Positions 35,887-46,266 of a stretch of DNA of 64,000 nucleotides are shown in pieces. Source of the DNA: Pseudomonadota bacterium (GTDB taxonomy: Bacteria; Desulfobacterota; Binatia; Binatales; Binataceae); the NCBI GenBank assembly GCA_021324455.1, contig JAJPJA010000139.1, positions 70,207-134,206 of the forward strand, read 5' to 3'. The position numbers were made by a program, and so were the translations under genes. The notes below the pieces were generated by a model, which saw only the letters and a program-made list of their open reading frames with translations, did not search any database and was not told the origin of the DNA. How positions within the stretch are numbered: the stretch's first letter is position 1; each line of letters starts with the position of its first letter.

Positions 35887-37107
35887 CTACTTTGCCGATC
35901 GGGCCCGCGACAGGGCCTTTAATCTCAATCCGGCCAGCCGGATGAAGCCGGTTGCGTCGGATTGCTCATAGCCGCCGGCTTGTTCGAAACTGGCCAGATT
36001 CGCGTCGTACAGCGAATGCTCCGAGCGGCGGCCAGCGATCCATACGCCGCCCTTGTACAGCTTTAATCGCGCCACTCCGCTGACGTTTTCCTGCGACCGA
36101 TCGATCAGCGCCTGCAGCGCCTCGCGTTCGGGCGCGAACCAGAACCCGTTGTACACCATCTCGGCGTAGCGCGGGATCAGCGCGTCGCGCAGATGCATCA
36201 GTTCGCGGTCGAGCGTCAGTTGTTCCACCGCGCGATGCGCATGCATCAGCATCGTAACTCCCGGGCTTTCGTACACGCCGCGCGACTTGATACCGACGAA
36301 GCGATTCTCGACCAGATCGACGCGGCCAATCCCGTGCCGTCCGCCGATCGCGTTGGCCAGATCGATCAGCGAGGCCGGCGACAGCCGTTCGCCGTTGATA
36401 CCGGCCGGGTCGCCGCGCAGATATTCGATTTCCACGTATTCGGGCTCGTCGGGACCTTTTTGCGGCGCCACGGTCAGCCGGAACATGTCGTCGTATGGCT
36501 CTCTCCAGGGATCCTCCAGGATGCCGCCCTCGTAGCTGATATGTACCAGGTTGCGGTCCATCGAATAGGGCTTCTCGGCGGTGACCGGAACCGGAATCCG
36601 ATGCGCCTGGGCATAGGCGACCATTTCGGCACGCCCGTTGAAGTTCCAATCCGGATGCCGCCAGGGGGCGACCACCTTGAGATCGGGGGCGAGGCGGGCG
36701 AAGGTCAGTTCAAACCGCACCTGGTCGTTGCCTTTGCCGGTGGCGCCGTGAGCGACGGCGTCGGCGCCCTGTTCGCGCGCGATTTCGACCTGGCGTTTGG
36801 CGATGACCGGACGCGCGATGGAAGTGCCGAGCAGGTAATACCCTTCGTACACGGCATTGGCGCGCAGGATGGGAAAGACGAAGTCGCGGGCGAACTCCTC
36901 GCGCAGGTCGGCAACGCAAAGCTTGCTGGCGCCGCTGCCCAAGGCGCGTTCTTCAAGCCCCGAGATCTCCTCGGCCTGTCCCACATCGGCGCAATATGCG
37001 ATCACTTCACACTCGTAGTAATCCTTGAGCCAGCGCAGAATGACGGAAGTATCGAGTCCGCCGGAATATGCCAGCACTATTTTTTTGATGTCGTTTTTTT
37101 CTGCCAT
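35887..37107 (-). CDS. argG: Argininosuccinate synthase
   Basis: [72 protein letters not shown]. Confidence 0.97.
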   Translation of the reverse strand: MAEKNDIKKIVLAYSGGLDTSVILRWLKDYYECEVIAYCADVGQAEEISGLEERALGSGASKLCVADLREEFARDFVFPILRANAVYEGYYLLGTSIARPVIAKRQVEIAREQGADAVAHGATGKGNDQVRFELTFARLAPDLKVVAPWRHPDWNFNGRAEMVAYAQAHRIPVPVTAEKPYSMDRNLVHISYEGGILEDPWREPYDDMFRLTVAPQKGPDEPEYVEIEYLRGDPAGINGERLSPASLIDLANAIGGRHGIGRVDLVENRFVGIKSRGVYESPGVTMLMHAHRAVEQLTLDRELMHLRDALIPRYAEMVYNGFWFAPEREALQALIDRSQENVSGVARLKLYKGGVWIAGRRSEHSLYDANLASFEQAGGYEQSDATGFIRLAGLRLKALSRARSAK

Positions 37108-37150
37108 TGAACAAATATCCGGGAAAGAATTTCCCTCTGATAACCCGGCG

Positions 37151-37495
37151 TTACAACCATAACACCGGGCGCAGGCCGTCTTCGACTTCGCCAACGCGCT
37201 GGGGAGAAATTTCCCCCATCCGGCTGACGAGGCAGTCTCTGCTCAGGGTTGAAAGCTGAGAGACGTTGACGACGCAATCCTTCGACAGGCGGCTTTCGCG
37301 CCTGGGCAGGGCAACATTGCCGGGCGCTTGCGCCAAACGCGGATTTGAAGTGATCGCCGCGGCAATAACCGTCTGGATGGCGCTGCGGTTGAAGCTGTCG
37401 GTTTGCACAACGAGGACGGGGCGGCGATAAGCAGGTTCCGAGCCCCGCGGTTCGGGCAAGGACGCCCACCAGATCTCACCCCGTACTATCACCAA
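37151..37495 (-). CDS. MazF/PemK-like toxin
   Basis: [51 protein letters not shown]...[22 protein letters not shown]; overlaps upstream antitoxin gene. Confidence 0.92.
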   Translation of the reverse strand: MVIVRGEIWWASLPEPRGSEPAYRRPVLVVQTDSFNRSAIQTVIAAAITSNPRLAQAPGNVALPRRESRLSKDCVVNVSQLSTLSRDCLVSRMGEISPQRVGEVEDGLRPVLWL

Positions 37496-37725
37496 TCTTC
37501 GTGCGGGATCGATAATTCCTGCAGCGCCTCAAGCATGGGGGCCAGCCTGGCCGATTCGTGCGCGTAAATCCTGTTCAAGCGCGCGGTTGCGTCAGACTCC
37601 TCCGCCTCCCCTACGTAGCGTTCAAGCGCGCGGGAATACAGCCGGCTGCGCGTTACGCCTAATCTCTTCGCCAGGCGCTCGGCCGCGCGGAACAGCGGAT
37701 CGGGAAGGGAGACGGCGGTTTTCAC
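37489..37725 (-). CDS. MazE-like ribbon-helix-helix antitoxin
   Basis: [81 protein letters not shown] start; overlaps mazF by 7 nt. Confidence 0.85.
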   Translation of the reverse strand: MKTAVSLPDPLFRAAERLAKRLGVTRSRLYSRALERYVGEAEESDATARLNRIYAHESARLAPMLEALQELSIPHEDW

Positions 37726-37831
37726 GGGTCCAGCATAACCCCGTTGATACCGGCCGCCAAACGACTCCGGCACCGCGCCGCGGCGTTGATGTATGACCAT
37801 CGCACTTGACGGGCGCCGACGGCGGCACGAT

Positions 37832-38779
37832 TCATCTCCGCGCCGCCGCGCCGTCCGGCCAGCGCTCCAGCACCTCGGGTTTGAGCAGCCAGAGCATGAT
37901 TGCCTTCTGCACGTGGAGACGGTTTTCGGCCTGGTCCAGCACCACGGAACTGGGACCGTCGAGCATCTCGTCAGTGATTTCCTCGCCGCGATGCGCCGGC
38001 AGGCAATGCATCACCAGGGCGCCCGGTTTGGCATGCTTCATCAGCTCGCGATTGACCTGGAAGCCCCTGAACTCCCGCCGCCGCTTTGCCGCCTCGCGCT
38101 CCTGGCCCATCGAAGTCCACGTATCGGTGTAAACCGCGTCGGCACCGCTGACGGCTTCTTTGGGATCGTTGCTGATCAGGATTTTCGACCGCTTGAAGCG
38201 CTGCACGAAGCTTCTATCCGGCTCGTAACCCGACGGCGACCCCACGCGCAGATCCAGTCCAAACAGCTCCGCCGCCTCGATCCAGCTGTTGGCCAGATTG
38301 AAGCCGTCGCCCACGAACGCGATGCGCAGGCGGGTGAAGTCGCCATGATGCTCCTTGAGAGTCAGCAGGTCGGCCAGCAGCTGGCAGGGATGGAGCAGGT
38401 CGGTCAGGCCGTTGATCACCGGCACGCTGGCCTCGCGCGCCAATTCAACACAGGTGTCGTGCGCGAAGGTGCGGATCATGATCAGGTCGACCCATCGGGA
38501 GAGGTTGCGCGCGACGTCCTTGACCGACTCGCGCTCGCCGATTCCGATTTCATTGGGGCCCAGATAGATGGCGTGCCCGCCCAACTGCGCCATCCCGGCT
38601 TCAAACGTGAGCCGCGTACGCAGGGAGGGCTTCTGAAAAAGCATCGCGAGCGTCTTGCCGCGCAGGTAGGGATGCTCGAGGCGGTTTTTTACGTCGCTCT
38701 TCAGCCAACTGGCGAGGCTCAGCAGGGCGTGGCCTTCGGCGGCGGAGAGCGAGGAGAGATCTATGAAGTCGCGTTTCAT
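37832..38779 (-). CDS. argF: Ornithine carbamoyltransferase
   Basis: LAMLFQKPSLRTRLTFEAGMAQLGG, HPCQLLADLLTLKEHHG, DTWTSMGQE, KPGALVMHCLPAHRGEEITDEML. Confidence 0.97.
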   Translation of the reverse strand: MKRDFIDLSSLSAAEGHALLSLASWLKSDVKNRLEHPYLRGKTLAMLFQKPSLRTRLTFEAGMAQLGGHAIYLGPNEIGIGERESVKDVARNLSRWVDLIMIRTFAHDTCVELAREASVPVINGLTDLLHPCQLLADLLTLKEHHGDFTRLRIAFVGDGFNLANSWIEAAELFGLDLRVGSPSGYEPDRSFVQRFKRSKILISNDPKEAVSGADAVYTDTWTSMGQEREAAKRRREFRGFQVNRELMKHAKPGALVMHCLPAHRGEEITDEMLDGPSSVVLDQAENRLHVQKAIMLWLLKPEVLERWPDGAAARR

Positions 38780-38832
38780 TGGGTTGAGTTTGGTTTCAGG
38801 CGCCCTCTCCCAGGGGGCTGAGGGCGCAGGGG

Positions 38833-40017
38833 TCAGGCGGCGAGAGCGCGCCGTATTATTGCCATTCCTTCCTGCGCCTGCTCCAGGGTCAGGTTCAGCG
38901 GCGGCAGCAGACGCAGCACGTTGCCGGCGGTTGCGTTTAAAATCAGATGCTGTTTGAGGCAGGCGTCCACCACCGGGCGCGCTTCATCTTTAAGCACCAC
39001 GCCGATGATCATGCCCTGCCCTCTGACTTCGACGATCCGTGAGGAGCTCTTCGCAATCGTGCGCAGTTCCTCCATCAGGTAGTTGCCGATCGCGGCGGCG
39101 TTTTCCAGCACCCGCTCCTTTTCGATCGTGTCCAGCACCGCGAGCGCCGCCGCGCAGGCGACCGGATTGCCGCCGAACGTGGTGCCATGAGTACCCGGCG
39201 TCAGCGTGGCGGCAACCTCGGGCCGCGCCAGCATCGCACCGATGGGAAGACCGCCGCCCAGCGCCTTGGCCAGCGTCATCACGTCGGGGCGGACGCCGAA
39301 ATGCTCGTGCGCGAACAGCTTGCCGGTGCGGCCGACGCCGACCTGCACTTCGTCGAACATCAGCAACAGGTTGTTGCGATCGCAGAGCTGGCGCAGCCGT
39401 CCCAGGTAGTCCGCGGTTTTCGCAATCACCACGCCGCCCTCGCCCTGGATCGGCTCGACCAGCACCGCCGCGGTGCGCTGGTTCACGGCCGCTTCCACGG
39501 CTTCGATATCGTCGAAGTTGACCAGCGCGACACCGGGGAGCATCGGCTCGAACCCGTGATGGTATTTTTCCTGGCCGGTGGCGCTGAGCGTCGCCATGGT
39601 GCGGCCGTGAAAGGAATTGTGCATCGCGATGATCTCAAACCGTCCGCCGTGGTCCGCTCCCCAATGGCGCGCCAGCTTGATCGCCGCTTCGTTCACTTCC
39701 GCGCCCGAGTTGGCGAGAAACACCTTGGCGCCATTGAACAGGCCCGACAAACGCTCGACCAGCCGCGCGCCCGGCTCGGTATGGAACACGTTGGAGACGT
39801 GAATCAGCTTTTCGGCTTGCGACTTGATCGCGTTTACCACGGCCGGATGGCAATGACCCAGGCTGGTGACGGCGAGGCCGCAGAAGAAATCCAAATAGCG
39901 GTTGCCGTCGGCGTCGATCAGATAAGGGCCGCGACCTTCGACAAAAGCCAGCGGCAGACAGCCGTAAATGTTGACCAGGTGTTTATGCGTCAGCTCGACG
40001 ATTTCAGCGTTGGTCAT
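38833..40017 (-). CDS. argD: Acetylornithine/succinyldiaminopimelate aminotransferase
   Basis: GRGPYLIDADGNRYLDFFCGLAVTSLGHCHPAVV, AIKLARHWG, SFHGRTMATLSATGQEKY, LLMFDEVQVGVGRTGKLFAHEHFGVRPDVMTLAKALGGG. Confidence 0.96.
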   Translation of the reverse strand: MTNAEIVELTHKHLVNIYGCLPLAFVEGRGPYLIDADGNRYLDFFCGLAVTSLGHCHPAVVNAIKSQAEKLIHVSNVFHTEPGARLVERLSGLFNGAKVFLANSGAEVNEAAIKLARHWGADHGGRFEIIAMHNSFHGRTMATLSATGQEKYHHGFEPMLPGVALVNFDDIEAVEAAVNQRTAAVLVEPIQGEGGVVIAKTADYLGRLRQLCDRNNLLLMFDEVQVGVGRTGKLFAHEHFGVRPDVMTLAKALGGGLPIGAMLARPEVAATLTPGTHGTTFGGNPVACAAALAVLDTIEKERVLENAAAIGNYLMEELRTIAKSSSRIVEVRGQGMIIGVVLKDEARPVVDACLKQHLILNATAGNVLRLLPPLNLTLEQAQEGMAIIRRALAA

Positions 40018-40184
40018 CTTTTCTCCCGTGCAGGGTCAGCTTCGCCCCCGATTCAACTAGCGGATTTGTTTTGCGGCGGATAGTGCTCCTCAGTCCGGAA
40101 ACATCGTCCTGTCCGCTCCGGGCGGGATTGCCCGCGGCGCGGACTCCAGCCTGCAGGCAAACCGCGGCTCCGTCCTTTACGTTT

Positions 40185-41171
40185 CTATTTGTTGCCGCCG
40201 GTGCGGCCTTTGCGCGCCGGACGCTTGAGCTCCCGCACGCTGCCCGGCCCCTCCACCACTTCAGTGCCGATTCCGGACCGGGTGAACGTCTCCAGCAGCA
40301 GCGAATGCATCACGCGGCCGTCGATAATATGCGTCTTGGCGACCCCTTCGTTGAGTGCGTCGATGCAGCATTCCGCCTTCGGGATCATCCCTTCGGAAAT
40401 GGTCCCGCGCGCGATCATGCGCCGTGCGCGCGCAACGTCCAGCGTGGAGACCAGCTTGCCGGACTGGTCGCGGATACCGGAAACGTCGGTCATCAGGATC
40501 AGCTTTTCGGCCTTGATCGCCGCGGCGATTTTCCCCGCCGCCAGATCGGCGTTGATGTTGTAGGTCAGGCCCTCATGGTCGTAGCCCACCGGCGCGATCA
40601 CCGGGATATAGTTCGCCTCATCCAGCGCCCGCAGCAGGCCCGGATTGATTTCCACCACCTCGCCGACCAGCCCGATATCCACTTCGCTGGGCCGCCCCTC
40701 GCTGTCCGGCACGACCATCCGCATCCGCCGCGACAGCATCAGCCCGCCGTCCTTGCCCGACAGCCCGACGGCGCGGCCGCCATGGCGCGCGATCAGCATC
40801 ACGATTTCCTTGTTGATCCGCTGCAGCGCCATCTCGACCAGTTCCATCGTGGCTTCGTCGGTCACCCGCATCCCGCGCACAAAGGTGGACTTGAGCCCCA
40901 CGCGCTCGATCAGTTCGGAGATTTGCGGGCCGCCGCCATGCACCACGACCGGGTTGATGCCGACCAAATCCATCAGCACGATATCCTGGGCGAAGCTCTG
41001 CTTGAGCTCCTCGGAGAGCATCGCGTGGCCGCCATACTTGATGACGAAGGTCTTGCCGCGAAAGCGCTGGATAAAGGGCAGCGCCTCAACGAGGATCTGC
41101 GCCCTTTGAATGAGTTGTTCCACCTGGTTATACCGCCGGCTCCCGGTTCTATTTTGAGGCCCGCACCGCAA
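40185..41171 (-). CDS. argB: Acetylglutamate kinase
   Basis: RGKTFVIKYGGHAM, VGINPVVVHGGGPQISELIERVG, VGLSGKDGGLM, TYNINADLAAGKIAAAIKAEKLILMTDVSGI; true start may be GTG near 41126. Confidence 0.96.
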   Translation of the reverse strand: MRCGPQNRTGSRRYNQVEQLIQRAQILVEALPFIQRFRGKTFVIKYGGHAMLSEELKQSFAQDIVLMDLVGINPVVVHGGGPQISELIERVGLKSTFVRGMRVTDEATMELVEMALQRINKEIVMLIARHGGRAVGLSGKDGGLMLSRRMRMVVPDSEGRPSEVDIGLVGEVVEINPGLLRALDEANYIPVIAPVGYDHEGLTYNINADLAAGKIAAAIKAEKLILMTDVSGIRDQSGKLVSTLDVARARRMIARGTISEGMIPKAECCIDALNEGVAKTHIIDGRVMHSLLLETFTRSGIGTEVVEGPGSVRELKRPARKGRTGGNK

Positions 41172-41181
41172 GCGGGCGATT

Positions 41182-42558
41182 TTACAGGATATAACGCGAC
41201 AAGTCTTCGTCCTTCACGATCGAATCCAGCCGCTGATGGACGTAGGCGGAATCGATCCGGACCTCGCGCTCGTTGAGCTCCGGAGCCGAGAACGAAAGAT
41301 CGTCGAGCACCCGCTCCAGCACGGTGTGCAGGCGGCGCGCGCCGATATTTTCCGACCTCGCATTGACCGTCGCGGCGATTTCCGCCAACGCCACGATCGC
41401 GTCATCGGTGAAGTGCAGGTCAACCTGCTCGGTCTTGAGCAGCGCCACGTACTGCTTGATGAGCGCGTTTTCCGGCTCGGTCAGGATGCGCACGAAGTCC
41501 TCGCGCGTCAGCGCCTTGAGTTCGACCCGAATCGGAAAGCGCCCCTGGAATTCGGGAATCAGGTCGGAGGGTTTGGAAATGTGAAACGCACCCGACGCGA
41601 TGAACAAAATATGGTCGGTGCGCACCGAGCCGTACTTGGTGTTGACGGTAGTGCCCTCGACTATCGGCAGCAGGTCGCGCTGCACGCCTTCGCGCGATAC
41701 GTCGGGGCCGCGGCCGGCTTCGCGCCCCGCAATTTTGTCGATCTCGTCGATGAACACGATCCCCGACTGCTCCGCGCGATGGATCGCCTCGTGCGCGACC
41801 TGGTCCATATCGACCAGCCGGGCGGCCTCTTCCTGGGTCAGAATTTCCATCGCCTCGGGGATTTTGACGGTGCGGCGCTTGGTCTTGCGGGGCATGATCT
41901 GGCTGAACAGGTCCTTCATGTTGACCCCCATCTCCTCCATCCCCTGGGGAGTAAAGACCTCGACCATCGGGGTGGCCTGGGCGGTGACTTCAAGCTCCAC
42001 GTCGCGGTCGTCGAGATGGCCGCCGCGCAGCAGCTTGCGCAGCTTTTCGCGGGTATCGCGATGGGAATCGTCGGCGGAGGAAACCTGCAGGTTGCCCTCG
42101 GGGGTGATACCGACCGGGCGGCGGCTTTTGGTGGGCGGGGGAAACAGGATGTCGAGCAGGCGCTCCTCGGCCGCCTCGTGCGCCTTGAGCGCGACGCGCT
42201 GGCGCTCCTCCTCGCGCACCATCTTGACCGTCACTTCGACCAAATCGCGGATGATCGATTCGACGTCGCGTCCGACGTAACCGACTTCGGTGTATTTCGA
42301 GGCTTCGACCTTTAAAAAAGGCGCCTGAGCCAAACGCGCCAGACGCCTTGAGATCTCGGTCTTGCCCACTCCGGTGGGACCGATCATCAGAATGTTCTTG
42401 GGCGCGATTTCCTCGCGCAGGTCGGGAGGCACGTTCTGCCGGCGCCATCGGTTGCGCAGCGCGATCGCCACCGCGCGCTTGGCGTCGTTCTGCCCCACGA
42501 TGTAGCGATCGAGCTCGGAGACGATTTCACGCGGAGTCATTACCTGCGCGGATGCCAT
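41182..42558 (-). CDS. hslU: ATP-dependent protease ATPase subunit HslU
   Basis: [82 protein letters not shown]. Confidence 0.98.
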   Translation of the reverse strand: MASAQVMTPREIVSELDRYIVGQNDAKRAVAIALRNRWRRQNVPPDLREEIAPKNILMIGPTGVGKTEISRRLARLAQAPFLKVEASKYTEVGYVGRDVESIIRDLVEVTVKMVREEERQRVALKAHEAAEERLLDILFPPPTKSRRPVGITPEGNLQVSSADDSHRDTREKLRKLLRGGHLDDRDVELEVTAQATPMVEVFTPQGMEEMGVNMKDLFSQIMPRKTKRRTVKIPEAMEILTQEEAARLVDMDQVAHEAIHRAEQSGIVFIDEIDKIAGREAGRGPDVSREGVQRDLLPIVEGTTVNTKYGSVRTDHILFIASGAFHISKPSDLIPEFQGRFPIRVELKALTREDFVRILTEPENALIKQYVALLKTEQVDLHFTDDAIVALAEIAATVNARSENIGARRLHTVLERVLDDLSFSAPELNEREVRIDSAYVHQRLDSIVKDEDLSRYIL

Positions 42559-42573
42559 GGCTCAACTCCCGGC

Positions 42574-43140
42574 TTACAGCTCTTCGAAAACAAATTGATC
42601 GTTGGTGTAAACACAAATTTCCGCCGCCGCGAGCATCGCCGCCTCCGCAATCTGGCGCGCGGTCAGATTGGGCGCGTTGCGCACCAAAGCGCGCGCCGCC
42701 GCCAGAGCGTAATTGCCCCCCGACCCGATGGCCAGCACGCCGTCGTCGGGCTCGATAACGTCGCCCGAGCCGGAGATCAGCAGCGAGCTTTCCTTGTCCG
42801 CCACCACCAGCATCGCCTCCAGCCGGCGCAGCATCCGGTCCGTGCGCCAGTCCTTGGCCAACTCGACCGCGGCCCGGCGCAGGCTGCCGTTGAATTCCTG
42901 CAGCTTGGCCTCGAATTTGTCGAACAGGGTCAAGGCGTCGGCGGTCGATCCGGCAAATCCCGACAGCACGCGATCATTATATAAGCGGCGCACCTTGCGC
43001 GCGCCGCGTTTCATTACCGTCTGGCCCAGGCTGACCTGACCGTCCCCCGCCATCACGACGCCGTCCTTATGCCGGACGGTAAGTATGGTGGTGTGTCGGA
43101 ACGTGGCTTGTTCTTCAGGCGCGCGGGTGGGCACGGGCAT
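42574..43140 (-). CDS. hslV: ATP-dependent protease subunit HslV
   Basis: [64 protein letters not shown]. Confidence 0.97.
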   Translation of the reverse strand: MPVPTRAPEEQATFRHTTILTVRHKDGVVMAGDGQVSLGQTVMKRGARKVRRLYNDRVLSGFAGSTADALTLFDKFEAKLQEFNGSLRRAAVELAKDWRTDRMLRRLEAMLVVADKESSLLISGSGDVIEPDDGVLAIGSGGNYALAAARALVRNAPNLTARQIAEAAMLAAAEICVYTNDQFVFEEL

Positions 43141-43999
43141 AAACCTCTTTGAGCCGGTTCACACTGACGTGGGTATAGCGCTGCGTGGTGGCCAGGCTGG
43201 CATGGCCGAGCATCTCCTGGATCGAGCGCAGGTCGGCGCCGCGGTCGAGCAGATGCGTGGCGAACGAATGCCGCAACCCATGCGGCGTGGTGCGGTTGGC
43301 GATACCCGATCGAGCCTGCATCCGCGCCACGATCAGCTCCACGCCGCGGGTGGTGATACGGCCGCCGCGCAGATTGGTGAAGATTGGGCCATCGGTCAAA
43401 ACGCCCGGCGTCACGCGGCGCCACGCCTCGATCGCCCGCAGCGCCGGCTCTCCAATGGGAACAATCCGCTGCTTGTTGCCTTTGCCATGCCGTACGCGCA
43501 GCAGACTCATTTCGTAGTCGAGATCGGCCCAGTTAAGCGCGACCAGCTCGCTGATGCGCAGGCCCGAGGAATACAGCGTCTCGACCATGGCGCGGTCGCG
43601 TATGCCGGCGCGGTCGTCGGCCGCCGCGCCGCCGATCAGGGCGGAGACTTCCTTTTCCCGCAGCACGGACGGCAGATGCTTTTCGCGCCGGGGCGATCGC
43701 AGTCCGCGCGCCGGATTGGAGGCGCCGCAGCTGACTTCGCGATAGCGGAAAAACGCCTTGATCGCGGCCAGATGGCGCTGCGCGGTGGCGCGGGTGGCGC
43801 GTTTCATCAGCTCGCCGAGGTAGGCGCGGATATGGTCGGCGTGGACAGCCTGCACCGAAACTTCGCCGCCGGCGGCTCCGCGCTCGATCAGAAAGGCGCG
43901 AAAGCTCATCAGATCCCTGCGGTAGGATTTCACGGTGTTCGCCGAAGCGCGCAAAACTTTGCTCAAACTTGCCACAAAGGCTGCAATTTCCTCCAACAT
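43115..43999 (-). CDS. xerC: Tyrosine recombinase XerC/XerD-like
   Basis: [77 protein letters not shown]; next to hslVU. Confidence 0.93.
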   Translation of the reverse strand: MLEEIAAFVASLSKVLRASANTVKSYRRDLMSFRAFLIERGAAGGEVSVQAVHADHIRAYLGELMKRATRATAQRHLAAIKAFFRYREVSCGASNPARGLRSPRREKHLPSVLREKEVSALIGGAAADDRAGIRDRAMVETLYSSGLRISELVALNWADLDYEMSLLRVRHGKGNKQRIVPIGEPALRAIEAWRRVTPGVLTDGPIFTNLRGGRITTRGVELIVARMQARSGIANRTTPHGLRHSFATHLLDRGADLRSIQEMLGHASLATTQRYTHVSVNRLKEVYARAHPRA

Positions 44000-44066
44000 A
44001 CTCGCCCTCGCCGCCTCCGGGAGTTATGCTATCAAGGGACTGAAAGCGGCAAAAGCCGGGCCGATT

Positions 44067-44372
44067 ATGAAGTGCTGGAACTGCGCAACTGAGATCGACA
44101 CGCGCGAGCGGGTTGAATTTCGCGCCGCCTGTCCGTCATGCGACCGGGCTGTGCACGTATGCAAAAACTGCAGGCATTACGACCCCGCCTATTATAATCA
44201 ATGCCGTGAGACGGCGGCGGAACGCGTGGTGGACAAGGAACGCGCCAATTTCTGCGAATTTTTCGCTCCTGGCGGCGGGATTGCACAGGCCAAACGGATC
44301 GGTTCGCAGGCGCGGGCGCAGCTTGACGCGCTGTTTAAAAAACCGCCGGGAGCCAAGGGAGGGCAGGCCTAA
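44067..44372 (+). CDS. Small cysteine-rich zinc-ribbon-like protein
   Basis: MKCWNCATEIDTRERVEFRAACPSCDRAVHVCKNCRHYDPAYYNQCRETAAERVVDKERANFCEFF; three CxxC pairs; ATG at 44067 preferred. Confidence 0.75.
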   Translation: MKCWNCATEIDTRERVEFRAACPSCDRAVHVCKNCRHYDPAYYNQCRETAAERVVDKERANFCEFFAPGGGIAQAKRIGSQARAQLDALFKKPPGAKGGQA

Positions 44373-44373
44373 C

Positions 44374-44805
44374 TTGAATCAAGCCCCGCCAGCGCGCGCA
44401 ACTATCCGTACTATCCCGGCGAAAGTCCTGGTTTTGCTTGGTATTTCTCTGCTCAGCGCATGCAAACCGGCCAACACTCCGCGCGCCGTCGTCGATCGCT
44501 TCATCGAGGCCCACTACCTCGCCATCGATCTCAAGAGCAGCGAGCGCTGGTGCACGGGTCTTGCTTTGGACAAGCTTCATCATGAAGAGGCGCTGACCGC
44601 AGGACAGGCGATCGACGATGAAACCCGCAAACCGACAATCCATTACCGGCTAAAGCAGCAGCGCGACGGTACCGATCGGGTCATGTATCTGTTTGTCGCC
44701 ACCATCGACGTGCCCGACGGCGGCTCGTTCGACAAGAAATGGATGATAACGGCGCGCAAGGAAGGCGATATCTGGAAGGTGTCGAATTTCAGTGAATACG
44801 ACTGA
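44374..44805 (+). CDS. Hypothetical lipoprotein
   Basis: TTG start; VLVLLGISLLSACKPAN lipobox; ends overlapping glmU start. Confidence 0.65.
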   Translation: MNQAPPARATIRTIPAKVLVLLGISLLSACKPANTPRAVVDRFIEAHYLAIDLKSSERWCTGLALDKLHHEEALTAGQAIDDETRKPTIHYRLKQQRDGTDRVMYLFVATIDVPDGGSFDKKWMITARKEGDIWKVSNFSEYD

Positions 44806-46249
44806 GCGCACCGATGCGGCGCACGAATCGGCGCCGCTCGCCGCCATTACACTGGCCGCGGGGTTGGGCACCCGGATGCGATCGGCGCGCGCCAAGGTGC
44901 TGCATGAATTGGCCGGCGAGCCGATGATCGCCGCCTCGCTGCGTCCGCTGGTAGGTCTGGGCGCCGATCCTCTTATCGTGGTCGTGGGGCATCAGGCGGA
45001 TCAGGTCCAAGCCGCGGTGCGCGGCGCTTTGGGCGGCGTCAGTCTGAGATTTGCGCTGCAATCCAGCCAGCGCGGCACCGGACACGCCGCCCTGTGCGGG
45101 ATGGCCCTCTTGCCGGAAGATTTCAGCGGCGACGTTCTTATCACCTACGGCGACATGCCGCGGCTGCGGGCGCAAACGGTCGCGAGTTTCGTGCGGGCGC
45201 ATCGGCAAAGCGGCGCCGCGCTGTCCTTCATCTCGGTGGAACTGCGCGAAGCCGGCGCCTACGGGCGGGTGGTGCGCGATGCGGACGGAAAGGTGGCGGC
45301 AATCGTCGAAGCCAAAGACGCGTCGCCGAGTCAGCGCAACATCCGCGAAATCAATACCGGTGTATACGCGGCGCCGGCGGCGTTTTTGCGCGGCGCGCTG
45401 GGCGCGATCAGGTCCGAAAACGCGCAGGGCGAGTATTACCTCACCGACCTGGTTGCGATTGCACGCGGGCGCGGGCTCGCGGTTGAAGCTTTCAAGGCGG
45501 AGCAAATCTCCGAATTCGCCGGGATCAATTCCCGGGAGGAGCTGGCAGAAGTGAACGCGGAAATGCGGATGGCGATCAATCGCAGGCTGATGGCTTCGGG
45601 GGTGACGCTGATCGATCCGGCCACGGCCTACATCGGCGAGCAGGTCGAAATCGGCGCGGACACGATCATCGGCCCCAACGTGCAGATATACGGACGCAGC
45701 AAAATCGGCGCGGGGGTGCGGATCGACGGCACCGCCTGGCTGCGCGACGTCACCATCGGCGACCGCAGCCATCTGAAGATCGGCATCCGGGCCGAGCAAT
45801 GCCGCGTCGGCGAGGATTGCGAGCTGGGGCCGTTCGCCCATCTGCGCGAGGGTACGGATCTGGAGGGCCGCAACCGTATCGGCAATTTCGTCGAAACCAA
45901 GAAGGCCCGCATCGGGCGCGGCACCAAGGCCAGCCATCTCAGCTACCTGGGCGACGCCAAAATTGGACGCGAAACCAACGTCGGCTGCGGCGTAATCACG
46001 GTCAACTACGACGGCTACGAAAAACATCGCACGGAAATCGGCGATCGATGCATGGTCGGATGCGATACGCAGCTGATCGCGCCGGTCAAGGTCGGCAACG
46101 ACGTCTATATCGCGTCGGGCACCACGGTGCTGCGCGAAATTCCCGACGGCGCGCTCGCGATGTCGCATCATCCGCAGCGCGAGAAAGCCGGATGGACCGC
46201 GAACTGGCACAAGCGCCATCAGAAGGGCGGCGGCGCGGCGGAATCCTGA
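44792..46249 (+). CDS. glmU: Bifunctional UDP-GlcNAc pyrophosphorylase / GlcN-1-P N-acetyltransferase
   Basis: ITLAAGLGTRMRSARAKVLHELAGEPM, hexapeptide repeats, HLSYLGDAKIGRETNVGCGVITVNYDGYEKHRTEIGD. Confidence 0.97.
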   Translation: MNTTERTDAAHESAPLAAITLAAGLGTRMRSARAKVLHELAGEPMIAASLRPLVGLGADPLIVVVGHQADQVQAAVRGALGGVSLRFALQSSQRGTGHAALCGMALLPEDFSGDVLITYGDMPRLRAQTVASFVRAHRQSGAALSFISVELREAGAYGRVVRDADGKVAAIVEAKDASPSQRNIREINTGVYAAPAAFLRGALGAIRSENAQGEYYLTDLVAIARGRGLAVEAFKAEQISEFAGINSREELAEVNAEMRMAINRRLMASGVTLIDPATAYIGEQVEIGADTIIGPNVQIYGRSKIGAGVRIDGTAWLRDVTIGDRSHLKIGIRAEQCRVGEDCELGPFAHLREGTDLEGRNRIGNFVETKKARIGRGTKASHLSYLGDAKIGRETNVGCGVITVNYDGYEKHRTEIGDRCMVGCDTQLIAPVKVGNDVYIASGTTVLREIPDGALAMSHHPQREKAGWTANWHKRHQKGGGAAES

Positions 46250-46266
46250 AATTTAGGGAGCCAATA

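Noticed and set aside
43115-43999. XerC-like recombinase as a mobile-element integrase
   Set aside because: Adjacent to hslVU as in many chromosomes; best explained as a housekeeping Xer recombinase.
44789-46219. 476-aa minus-strand ORF
   Set aside because: Antisense to glmU.
46250-46266. glmS ribozyme
   Set aside because: Only 17 nt between glmU stop and glmS start, too short.
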